Shown piece by piece: positions 7,336-12,780 of a DNA stretch of 15,884 nucleotides. A program made the translations under genes and the position numbers. The stretch lies in assembly GCA_046582565.1 (NCBI GenBank), contig JAYGED010000137.1, positions 1 through 15,884 of the forward strand, in the 5' to 3' direction. The notes beneath the pieces are model-generated. The model worked only from the letters and a program-made list of their open reading frames with translations. It had not been told where the DNA came from and searched no databases. The stretch is from JAYGED01 sp046582565 (GTDB lineage: Bacteria; Pseudomonadota; Alphaproteobacteria; JAAXGF01). Numbering within the stretch: position 1 is the stretch's first letter; every line of letters begins with the position of its first letter.

Positions 7336-7354
7336 CCTCGATCTCCCGAATGAA

Positions 7355-8623
7355 CTACCGGTCCCGCGCTAGATAATCATACGCCGACAGCGCATGGATG
7401 CGGACAATGTGCAGGAATTCCTCGATATCGACATGCTCGTCGAACGACCCCATGCCATTCGGAAAGGGGCCGTAGACATAGGCCGGGATGTCGCGGTAGC
7501 GCCACAGCCGCGCATCGGTGCCGCCGAGGCTGACGATGGGTTCGGGCGTGAAGCCCTTGAGCACAGTCACGTTGTCGCGGACGATATGCAGCATCTCGCC
7601 TTCCGGGTCGCACCAGCTCGGTGGGTTGTAGTTGATTTCCTCCATCGACACCTGCGGAAAGGCCGCGAGCGCCTGATCTATCTCCGCCATCACCTGATCC
7701 TTGGTGATGCCCACGGGCAGGCGGATGTCGGCCTCGATAGTGCATTCGCTGGGCACCATATTGACCTTGAGTCCACCCTTAATGACTCCGGTGTTGAGCG
7801 TCACACGCTGGAGTATTTCGGCCGCGCCGGCGCCTTGCGCCTTGTCGATGAATTCGGCTGAATGGGCGAGCACGGCCTCGATATTTCCGGGTGTCTTGGA
7901 GTCGACATCGGTGACCCGCTCAAGCTCGCCGATGAACTTCGCGGCGATCTTGGTGGCGCTTTCGGAGATATGCGTATAAGCGCCGTGAGCGCCGCGGGTG
8001 CGAATGGTGAATTTTAGCCACAAGGGACCCTTTTCGCCGAACCGCACGGTGTAGGGGCTGCCCGGCTCGCCGTTGAGCAGGGTGTCGCCGTGGACCTCGG
8101 GATGGTGTTCCATTAGATAACGCGCGCCGTATGGGCCGAAGGTTTCCTCGTCTGAGACGCAGGTCAGCGTCAGCTTTCCCTTGAGCTTGTCACGCAGGCC
8201 GTGAAGATAGGCATAGGTGAAGATCGACGCTGTGGTGCCGCATTTCATGTCGGCGGCGCCGCGGCCCCAGATCTTGCCGTCGGCGATCGCGCCGCTCCAT
8301 GGCGGCTGGGTCCAGGTCTCGTTCTCGTTGACCGGGAAGACGTCCATATGACCGTTGAGCACCAAATGTTTGCCCGGCGATCCGCAATCATAGGCGGCGA
8401 CGATATTGGGCATTTCGGGATGCGCCTCTATGATCCTGTACTCAAGGCCGCGGGCGTCGAGGAAGGCGGTGACATGGGCCGCCGCCTCGCGGGTGTCGCC
8501 AGGCGGGTTTGGGCTCTTCGCCCGGATGAAGCGGCACAGAAATTCTATCAACATATCCCGGTCCTTATCGACCTGGTCGAGCAGGGCCTGCTTATCGTCG
8601 TTCATGGTGCTGGCATGGTTCAT
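7355..8623 (-). CDS. M20-family (ArgE/DapE-like) metal-dependent deacylase/peptidase
   Basis: This 422-residue cytoplasmic dizinc amidohydrolase of the ArgE/DapE/ACY1 group appears complete. Metal ligands and catalytic residues seen are His92 and Asp94 in GHMDVFP, Asp125 in GRGAADMKCG, Glu159/Glu160 in SDEETFG, Glu186 in NGEPGS and His397 in DEHVDIEE. The dimerisation domain lies between about 200 and 310 (GAHGAY near 210). The reaction is expected to be hydrolysis of an N-acyl or N-carbamoyl amino compound; the exact substrate cannot be told. AAGGGGAAG before the ATG at 8623 supports this start over the Met at residue 7. It sits 13 bases after a flavin-oxidoreductase relic and 19 bases before the M24 gene, so it was part of their operon and is its only intact member. 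Confidence 0.88.
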   Translation of the reverse strand: MNHASTMNDDKQALLDQVDKDRDMLIEFLCRFIRAKSPNPPGDTREAAAHVTAFLDARGLEYRIIEAHPEMPNIVAAYDCGSPGKHLVLNGHMDVFPVNENETWTQPPWSGAIADGKIWGRGAADMKCGTTASIFTYAYLHGLRDKLKGKLTLTCVSDEETFGPYGARYLMEHHPEVHGDTLLNGEPGSPYTVRFGEKGPLWLKFTIRTRGAHGAYTHISESATKIAAKFIGELERVTDVDSKTPGNIEAVLAHSAEFIDKAQGAGAAEILQRVTLNTGVIKGGLKVNMVPSECTIEADIRLPVGITKDQVMAEIDQALAAFPQVSMEEINYNPPSWCDPEGEMLHIVRDNVTVLKGFTPEPIVSLGGTDARLWRYRDIPAYVYGPFPNGMGSFDEHVDIEEFLHIVRIHALSAYDYLARDR

Positions 8624-8636
8624 GGCATCTTCCCCT

Positions 8637-8815
8637 TCATGGTTTCCGCGCGGTCATCAGGCCCTCATAGATGGCTTCTTCCGCCGACCGCGGGCTGAGG
8701 CAGTCGCCGATCAGATGAATATCGGCCGAACAATCGCTGAGTTCCTCTTCCAAGATCGTCACTGGCTGGTATCCCTGCGCCATGACCTCGTCTTCCTCAC
8801 ACCGGCAAAGATCTC
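8637..8815 (-). pseudogene. C-terminal tail of a second flavin oxidoreductase (TMADH/FadH-like)
   Basis: About 58 residues end with QGYQPVTILEEELSD, then HLIGDCLSPRSAEEAIYEGL and a stop. The GDCLSPRxAEEAxxEG phrase is the C-terminal nucleotide-binding segment of trimethylamine dehydrogenase/2,4-dienoyl-CoA reductase-type flavoproteins. It is a close paralogue of the tail encoded just upstream at 8825-8900, visible in both DNA and protein. All of the N-terminal TIM barrel, the iron-sulfur cluster site and most of the FAD domain are missing. The upstream end is imprecise; coding resemblance fades near 8815, just after the preceding relic's stop. Its TGA lies 13 bases before the M20 start, as expected for a former operon neighbour. 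Confidence 0.6.
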
Positions 8816-8824
8816 GCGGCAGTG

Positions 8825-9153
8825 CTAGACGGCAACCCCGGCCTTGATGCCCTCGAGGACGGCCTCCTCGGCGGTCCGTGGGCTGAGGCAGTCGCCGGCC
8901 AGCAGAACCTCGCCGCCCCAACCCTCGAGCTCCGCCTCGAGCGCCGTCTCCGATTGCTGGCCGAGTGCCGTGACCAGAGTGTCGACCTGCTCGCAAACGA
9001 TTGCCTCACCGTTGGTGGTGTGCTGCAGGTAGACGCTCTCGGCACGCCGCCGTCCAGCAGCATGGTCATGTGGCCGGTCGAGAAGATGCGGTTCTTGATC
9101 TCTATGGGGCCGACTTCGAGCGGCGAGAAGAGATTGGGAAACGACGGGGACAT
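8825..9153 (-). pseudogene. NADH:flavin oxidoreductase with large internal deletion (N-terminus joined to C-terminal tail)
   Basis: The gene begins with AGGAG and ATG and encodes FPNLFSPLEVGPIEIKNRIF, then STGHMTMLLDGGVPRA, the typical start of Old Yellow Enzyme/trimethylamine dehydrogenase-type barrels. After about 40 residues the homology jumps, with a frame change near 9034, to VYLQHTTNGEAIVCEQVDTL, then VTALGQQSETALEAEL and VLLAGDCLSPRTAEEAVLEG, the C-terminal tail of the same family. Members are about 650-720 residues long, so roughly 540-600 residues are gone, including the FMN site, the 4Fe-4S cysteines and most of the FAD domain. The relic is first in the minus-strand operon leading to the M20 and M24 genes. 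The intact enzyme would probably have demethylated or oxidised an N-methylated amine, by family analogy only. Confidence 0.68.
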
Positions 9154-9338
9154 GGCATATCACTCCTGACCTGGTCGCTTGTTCTGTCGGGCGCGCCTGC
9201 CGGTGGCCCGACCGCGACCGTGACGGTCAGCCTATCAACGACGTCATCCAACGGCCAGCGGCTAGTGGCCCAAAGATCAGCCGTTGAAATCGGGCCCCCG
9301 GCGGTGAACACTGGAGGCGGCCGGACGGAGGGCGAGTG

Positions 9339-9758
9339 ATGTTCGTTAGGATGCTCGATGAGTTGAGGAAGCAAGGCAAGGAGATAGTGCTGAGCGGCGG
9401 CAAGGCGCGGACCGTCCGGCTTCTGACCCGTGAGGATGGCATGGGCTTCTCGCTCTCCGACCTCACCGCTTCGGCCGGCGCCGAGGCCGCGCTCTGGTAC
9501 AAGAACCATTGGGAGGCGAATTACATCGTCTCGGGCCGGGGCGCGGTGAAGGAGATCGCGACCGGCAAGAGCTGGCAGCTCGCGGCGGGAACGCTCTATA
9601 CGGTTGGGCCGAACGACCGGCATCTTGTCACGGTGACCGATGAGTTACGCATAATCAGCGTCTTCAGCCCTCCGCTTATGGGCAACGAGACCACGACGCG
9701 GACGGTTCCCATCCGCCAACTGGCCCGATCCCGCCCGGCCGCGAGCGCATGTTCGTGA
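9339..9758 (+). CDS. Ectoine synthase-like (EctC-type) cupin, copy 1, frameshifted at its C-terminus
   Basis: As written it gives 139 residues with an EctC-type single cupin: WYKNHWEANYIVSGRG (53-68) and LAAGTLYTVGPNDRH (81-95). Residues matching the EctC iron ligands are present (Glu59, Tyr87, His95), as are Tyr54 and His57. EctC cyclises N-gamma-acetyl-diaminobutyrate to ectoine; solitary relatives may act on other substrates. After GNET (residues 115-118) the frame is wrong: skipping to the frame that starts at 9692 gives HDADGSHPPTGPIPPGRER, the expected EctC tail. One base near 9691 is therefore missing. The shifted frame stops at a TGA overlapping the next gene. GGAGGG at 9327-9332 lies six bases before the ATG. 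No ectA, ectB or ask_ect genes are in the window. Confidence 0.72.
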   Translation: MFVRMLDELRKQGKEIVLSGGKARTVRLLTREDGMGFSLSDLTASAGAEAALWYKNHWEANYIVSGRGAVKEIATGKSWQLAAGTLYTVGPNDRHLVTVTDELRIISVFSPPLMGNETTTRTVPIRQLARSRPAASACS

Positions 9759-10165
9759 AAACCATCGATGAGTTGCGCGCCACCGGGCGCGAGAAGGTGG
9801 TCGCCGGCGGATCGGCGCGGAGCGTGCGCATGCTGCTCGCCGAGGACCGCGTCGGCGTGACGATCGCCGACGTTAAACTCGTCGCCGGCAATAGGAACGT
9901 GCTCTGGTACAAGCATCACTGGGAGGCCAACTACATTCTCTCGGGCCACGGCGAGGTCGACGATCTGACCACCGGCGAATCCTGGGCCTTGGAGCCGGGC
10001 ACCATGTACTGCGTCGGACCCGACGACCGGCACGGCATGCATGCAATCACGGACCTGCACCTGGTCAGCGTCTTTTGCCCCGCGCTCCAAGGCGACGAGA
10101 TGCACGACGAGGACGGGGCGCTGGCGCCCAGCGGCCCGGTACCACCGGGGCCGAAGGCGACCTGA
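9749..10165 (+). CDS. Ectoine synthase-like (EctC-type) cupin, copy 2
   Basis: This 138-residue complete EctC-type cupin is a tandem duplicate of the preceding gene. It has WYKHHWEANYILSGHGEV (53-70), LEPGTMYCVGPDDRHGMH (81-98) and the tail CPALQGDEMHDEDG (110-123). Candidate iron ligands are Glu59, Tyr87 and His95; Tyr54, His57, Glu117 and His119 also match positions conserved in ectoine synthases. The length is close to the usual ~130 residues. The ATG lies inside copy 1, overlapping its stop by 10 bases, without a clear Shine-Dalgarno, so translation probably depends on coupling. In the repaired frame of copy 1 no stop separates the two copies, and this Met would be internal to a double-cupin protein. 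Without ectA/B, whether the product is ectoine itself is doubtful. Confidence 0.78.
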   Translation: MFVKTIDELRATGREKVVAGGSARSVRMLLAEDRVGVTIADVKLVAGNRNVLWYKHHWEANYILSGHGEVDDLTTGESWALEPGTMYCVGPDDRHGMHAITDLHLVSVFCPALQGDEMHDEDGALAPSGPVPPGPKAT

Positions 10166-10274
10166 CCGAGACCATCGCCAGCGCGCTGGCGGAGACGAGA
10201 TCGAGGGGGCTCGCGGTTCATGTGCCCGTCAGTGATTGCACGAAACTGGCGCAATAGTGCGCCTTCCGGGCCCG

Positions 10275-10310
10275 GTGCGGCGCTCCCTCCGGGAGTCCGC
10301 ACACCGTTTT
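10275..10310 (+). terminator. Intrinsic terminator after the EctC-like pair
   Basis: GTGCGG (10275-10280) pairs with CCGCAC (10297-10302), and inside it CTCCC pairs with GGGAG around a TCC loop. The stem is followed by ACCGTTTT. It is GC-rich and ends in a short T run set three bases from the stem. It is well placed to end plus-strand transcripts before the convergent DUF1989 gene. Confidence 0.6.
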
Positions 10311-10333
10311 GGAAATAATTGCGGGCCGTCTCC

Positions 10334-10936
10334 TTAGAGCAGTTCGACAACGATCTCGGTGGGCCCGCCGGGGGCGTTGATCGCCCAGCCCGGACCCGCG
10401 AGGTCATAGGGGCAGGACGACACCGCGCATATCAGGTCCATGCGGGCCTCGAGCACTACATAGCCGCCGGGCTTGGCCACCGGCGCCTTGGGCGTGTCGA
10501 ACATGAAGCCTTCCTCCACCGTGGTGTTGGTGAAGAAGTTCACCGCCAGGGGGCTGGCGGGAACCTCGTAACCCAGTTCGGCCATGGCCTCCTCGAGGTT
10601 GCCGATGCAACTGCGGTGGTCCGGGACGCCGAACTGTTCATACCGGATGGCGTCACACGGGGCGATGATGAAGTCGTGTAGGCCATCGGCGCCGTCCTCG
10701 ACGAAATCGACCATGGACTGGCGGCGGCGGCTGAGGAAAGTGTCGCCGACACGGGGATGCAGCGACCGGGTCGGCATCCAGCTATGGTGCGGCGACAGGC
10801 AGTCGTCGATGTCGTCGGCGCAAAACGCGAAGAAATCCGCCGACTGCTGCCCCTTGGGCGTGATGATTCGAAAACGCCCGCCCTCGCCTACGTGAAACGC
10901 GCGGCCATGCCCGGCCGGCACCTCGATGGCTTCCAT
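10334..10936 (-). CDS. DUF1989 / urea carboxylase-associated family protein
   Basis: This 200-residue protein is of the DUF1989 family. Recognisable parts are GQQSADFFAFCADD (29-42), GLHDFIIAPCDAIRY (85-99) and ICAVSSCPYD (169-178), the C-x4-CPxD signature. His87, Asp88, Cys94, Cys110, Cys170 and Cys175 are candidate metal or catalytic residues. Two family members form carboxyguanidine deiminase (CgdAB), which acts after guanidine carboxylase; solitary members like this one have no established activity. GGGAGAGAG precedes the ATG at 10936. A 17-bp palindrome lies 60-77 bases upstream of the start codon. Next to a creatinase-fold protein and an M20 deacylase, a role in breakdown of a guanidino, carbamoyl or related compound is a reasonable inference but unproven. 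It converges with the EctC-like pair. Confidence 0.83.
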   Translation of the reverse strand: MEAIEVPAGHGRAFHVGEGGRFRIITPKGQQSADFFAFCADDIDDCLSPHHSWMPTRSLHPRVGDTFLSRRRQSMVDFVEDGADGLHDFIIAPCDAIRYEQFGVPDHRSCIGNLEEAMAELGYEVPASPLAVNFFTNTTVEEGFMFDTPKAPVAKPGGYVVLEARMDLICAVSSCPYDLAGPGWAINAPGGPTEIVVELL

Positions 10937-10996
10937 GCTCTCTCTCCCAATTAGGTGGAGAAATTTTCTTGCAATCGCGATCGGTGGTCAACGCTG

Positions 10997-11013
10997 ATTC
11001 ACAGCCTGTGAAT
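10997..11013. promoter_or_regulatory. 17-bp palindrome upstream of the DUF1989 gene (candidate operator)
   Basis: ATTCACAG-C-CTGTGAAT is a perfect dyad with 8-base arms around one central base. It lies 60-77 bases before the DUF1989 start, between that gene and the truncated GNAT gene. The size and symmetry fit a dimeric regulator's site. No second copy is seen in the window. Confidence 0.45.
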
Positions 11014-11050
11014 GTCTGCAATTAGCCGAAAAACGCAGCATCGTCGGCCA

Positions 11051-11254
11051 CTATCTGTTGTGAATTATCGGCTGAGCGCCGCAATGATCGAATGCCCTGC
11101 CACCATACAGCCGCACGAACTCTGGAAAGAATTTCAGATACTGGGTCGGATCAGGGTAAAGCCGGCGACAAACCGGGTCGTCAGCAAATGCCAGGGTCAA
11201 TACGCTGATAACGTCCGCCTGTTCCGAGTTAGCGGCGACGCGCACTTCCAGCAT
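11051..11254 (-). pseudogene. N-terminal fragment of a GNAT-family N-acetyltransferase
   Basis: Sixty-seven residues begin MLEVRVAANSEQADVISVLT, then LAFADDPVCRRLYPDP, QYLKFFPEFVRLYGGRAFDH, and end at a stop after eight unrelated-looking residues. The opening matches GNAT acetyltransferases of about 190-210 residues, where the phrase DPxxRWxYPdP...YGGRAF is usual. The acetyl-CoA binding motif (RxxGxG/A) and everything after it are absent. The ribosome site AAGGGAC and an upstream consensus promoter are preserved, so a short peptide could still be made. The truncation point lies near 11080, and DNA from there to the DUF1989 gene shows no continuation of the fold in any frame. Confidence 0.62.
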
Positions 11255-11309
11255 GTTTTGTCCCTTTCAAGCAAACAGCAAGGCTATTGATTGGCAATCC
11301 CAAGTTTCG

Positions 11310-11338
11310 AATATCATAGTGCGCATTTTTGCTGTCAA
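11310..11338 (-). promoter_or_regulatory. Sigma-70-type promoter upstream of the truncated GNAT gene
   Basis: On the minus strand a perfect -35 (TTGACA, 11338-11333) is separated by 17 bases from GATATT (11315-11310), which matches four of six -10 positions. Transcription would start near 11303, about 50 bases before the GNAT start codon. It could read through the truncated gene into the DUF1989 gene. This is the best promoter match in the window. Confidence 0.6.
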
Positions 11339-11420
11339 GTTTTACTAGAGGGTTGCATGACTTTGCTCGTGTTACCCACCCCTTGAATCTGTGTTCGATG
11401 GGCCTGCCTGCGACCAACAG

Positions 11421-11503
11421 TGACTTCCGCTTATGGCTATTAGCGGACATTTAGACACTTGGTGATTTACGTCCGCTTTACCCCCGAAAGCGGACATTTA
11501 GAC
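11421..11503. repeat. Dispersed palindromic repeat, two adjacent copies
   Basis: Copy A pairs TCCGCT (11426-11431) with AGCGGA (11442-11447). Copy B is a 9-bp perfect stem GTCCGCTTT / AAAGCGGAC around ACCCCCG (11471-11495). Both are followed by the same tail, ATTTAGAC. Related, more degraded copies occur at 12225, 14060 and 14531, always between genes. The family looks like a REP-type element. Confidence 0.65.
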
Positions 11504-11651
11504 GGATTGTTGAAAGGGTCATTATCGGGGTGCAGAGTCAGGGAATAATGTTGGATTAATGCTACCCGAAAAATATTCCATTTTCGATTGCACTGCCAAT
11601 CCCCGTCACCACTTCTTACAGCTGACATTGGCTTAGAACGATCATGTTTTT

Positions 11652-11668
11652 CGTGGATATTATTCACG
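11652..11668. promoter_or_regulatory. Near-perfect 17-bp dyad upstream of the PilZ gene
   Basis: CGTGGATATTATTCACG is symmetric except for one G-T pair around a central T. It lies about 110 bases before the PilZ start and about 35 bases before the possible -10 (TATACT). It could be an operator or chance; there is no second copy. Confidence 0.25.
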
Positions 11669-11776
11669 GATAACAGCCGTGTACTCGGATTAACTTAATC
11701 TTATACTCGCAGGGCTATTTTACTCAGAAGTAAGTGCCACAGGCACGTCTCAGAATCGACCTTAGAGAGAAACAGT

Positions 11777-12124
11777 ATGGATTCGGAAAGCATCGCGCAA
11801 TTGGTTACGTTGAAGCAAGAGAAGAGCGATCCGAATCTCCCTGGCAGGCGCGAGAGGCGTCAACATGCCCGGCACATAGCGCCGCGACTGACGCTGCGCT
11901 TCGAGGGTCACAATTACAAGACCACCGATTGGTCTATTGGCGGCTTCCGGATCAGGGACTTTCATCGCCCGGTGCGCCGGGGCGAACCGCTTGAGGGCAG
12001 TGTCGTTACTTGGCTCGGCCTCTCGCATGAAGCCTTCAAGGCCGACGTCTTGCGGATAGGCCCCGAGGGCGAAATCGCCTGCCGTTTTTTGACACTACCA
12101 AGGAAATTGTTGGGAGCCATGTAA
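11777..12124 (+). CDS. Single-domain PilZ protein (predicted c-di-GMP receptor)
   Basis: This 115-residue cytoplasmic protein is made almost entirely of one PilZ domain. The c-di-GMP motifs are present: RxxxR at 28-32 (RQHAR, preceded by further arginines at 24, 25 and 27) and D/NxSxxG at 51-56 (DWSIGG). The length is normal for a stand-alone PilZ adaptor, which changes conformation on binding c-di-GMP and acts on a partner in motility, surface attachment or polysaccharide synthesis. No partner gene is next to it. AGAGAG lies seven bases before the ATG. The upstream sequence is AT-rich with a possible TATACT -10 element. A stem-loop about 60 bases downstream may end its transcript. Confidence 0.83.
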   Translation: MDSESIAQLVTLKQEKSDPNLPGRRERRQHARHIAPRLTLRFEGHNYKTTDWSIGGFRIRDFHRPVRRGEPLEGSVVTWLGLSHEAFKADVLRIGPEGEIACRFLTLPRKLLGAM

Positions 12125-12184
12125 CCCCGACTGCCAAGTCGATCAGCCGTAATTCATATCGCGAAGACCACTCTACCTTTTAGA

Positions 12185-12215
12185 GCCACTCTTCGAGTGG
12201 CAACGTCCGTTTTTT
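12185..12215 (+). terminator. Possible terminator downstream of the PilZ gene
   Basis: GCCACTC-TTC-GAGTGGC is a perfect 7-bp stem with a 3-base loop. A run of six or more T (12210-12215) follows, but about eight bases after the stem, which is further than ideal. Confidence 0.42.
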
Positions 12216-12224
12216 GGCGTGGAG

Positions 12225-12252
12225 TTCTGCTTTACCCCCGAAAGCGAACATT
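12225..12252. repeat. Dispersed palindromic repeat, degraded copy
   Basis: TTCTGCTTTACCCCCGAAAG followed by CGAACATT keeps the loop ACCCCCG and inner stem GCTTT/AAAGC of the full copy at 11471, but the outer stem is lost. Another small hairpin, GCAGTC-GTT-GACTGC (12274-12288), follows at once. Confidence 0.55.
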
Positions 12253-12338
12253 CCGGGCGCTGATGTCCGCTAAGCAGTCGTTGACTGCGGCGCGACGCGC
12301 GATCTTGAACTTCAAACCAACCTCGACGGCAAATTTGC

Positions 12339-12350
12339 TACGATGCGCCC
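12339..12350 (+). promoter_or_regulatory. Candidate -10 for a leaderless VOC transcript
   Basis: TACGAT (12339-12344) matches the -10 consensus at four of six positions and is followed by six bases and the ATG. There is no Shine-Dalgarno sequence. No good -35 is seen at the right spacing. Confidence 0.28.
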
Positions 12351-12710
12351 ATGACCATCGAGTGCATCAGCGCCATAACACTGGCGACCCATGACATGTC
12401 GCGGGCGGTACGGTTTTACCAAACACTCGGATTTGACGTGAACTACGGCAGTGAGGCGGCATCATTCACCAGCTTCCGGGTCGGCGCCGGCTACCTCAAC
12501 CTCATTGCCCAACCGACAGACCGCCAATGGTCATGGTGGGGACGGGTCATCTTTTACGTCTCTGACGTCGATGCCCTCTACCAGCACGCCGTGGCCTGCG
12601 AACTCGTTCCGGACACCACGCCCCAGGACGCCGAATGGGGCGAGCGCTACTTCCACATGACCGATCCAGACGGCCATGAGATTAGCTTTGCCAGGCCCTT
12701 GAGCAACTGA
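12351..12710 (+). CDS. VOC-family (glyoxalase/bleomycin-resistance fold) protein
   Basis: This complete 119-residue protein has two beta-alpha-beta-beta-beta modules. The first is SAITLATHDMSRAVRFYQTL (7-26) with GFDV. The second is RVIFYVSDVDALYQHAV (65-81), ending in the family signature DPDGHEISFARP (105-116), with Glu110 as a usual metal ligand. The first-module metal position near residue 8 is not His, so glyoxalase I activity is unlikely, and the substrate is unknown. No ribosome site is seen before the ATG, which fits a leaderless message. It stands alone between the PilZ gene and the convergent phosphofructokinase gene, with no operon partners. Confidence 0.82.
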   Translation: MTIECISAITLATHDMSRAVRFYQTLGFDVNYGSEAASFTSFRVGAGYLNLIAQPTDRQWSWWGRVIFYVSDVDALYQHAVACELVPDTTPQDAEWGERYFHMTDPDGHEISFARPLSN

Positions 12711-12780
12711 ATCGAGCAGCGGGGAACGGGATTTATGTCAGGCCGCTCCCGACGATCCCTATCATATCACCGCGGGGGCA

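Larger units (their letters stand above)
11255..11776. other. Gene-free, AT-richer intergenic stretch
   Basis: No credible gene is seen between the GNAT relic and the PilZ gene. Several short open frames have no family resemblance, and one of them runs through the repeat. The stretch holds a minus-strand promoter (11310-11338), two copies of the dispersed palindromic repeat (11421-11503) and a dyad at 11652-11668. A possible -10 (TATACT, 11702-11707) for the PilZ gene lies near its right end, without a good -35. It is visibly richer in A and T than the flanking genes. Confidence 0.5.

Noticed and set aside
7355..8623. Calling the M20 gene argE, dapE or doeB
   Set aside because: The family motifs do not decide the substrate, and DoeB belongs to a different (succinylglutamate desuccinylase-like) family.
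9001..9338. Plus-strand frame ending just at the EctC-like start (TGATG overlap)
   Set aside because: Its first half is antisense to the flavin oxidoreductase relic and the rest has no recognisable protein character.
10150..10257. Plus-strand tail DLTETIASALAETRSRGLAV to a TAG after EctC-like copy 2
   Set aside because: Codon use is coding-like and it could be the end of a lost gene, but no start, ribosome site or recognisable family is present.
11467..11667. Minus-strand frame of 66 codons in the intergenic region
   Set aside because: Its 5' half has no family features and its end runs through the palindromic repeat.
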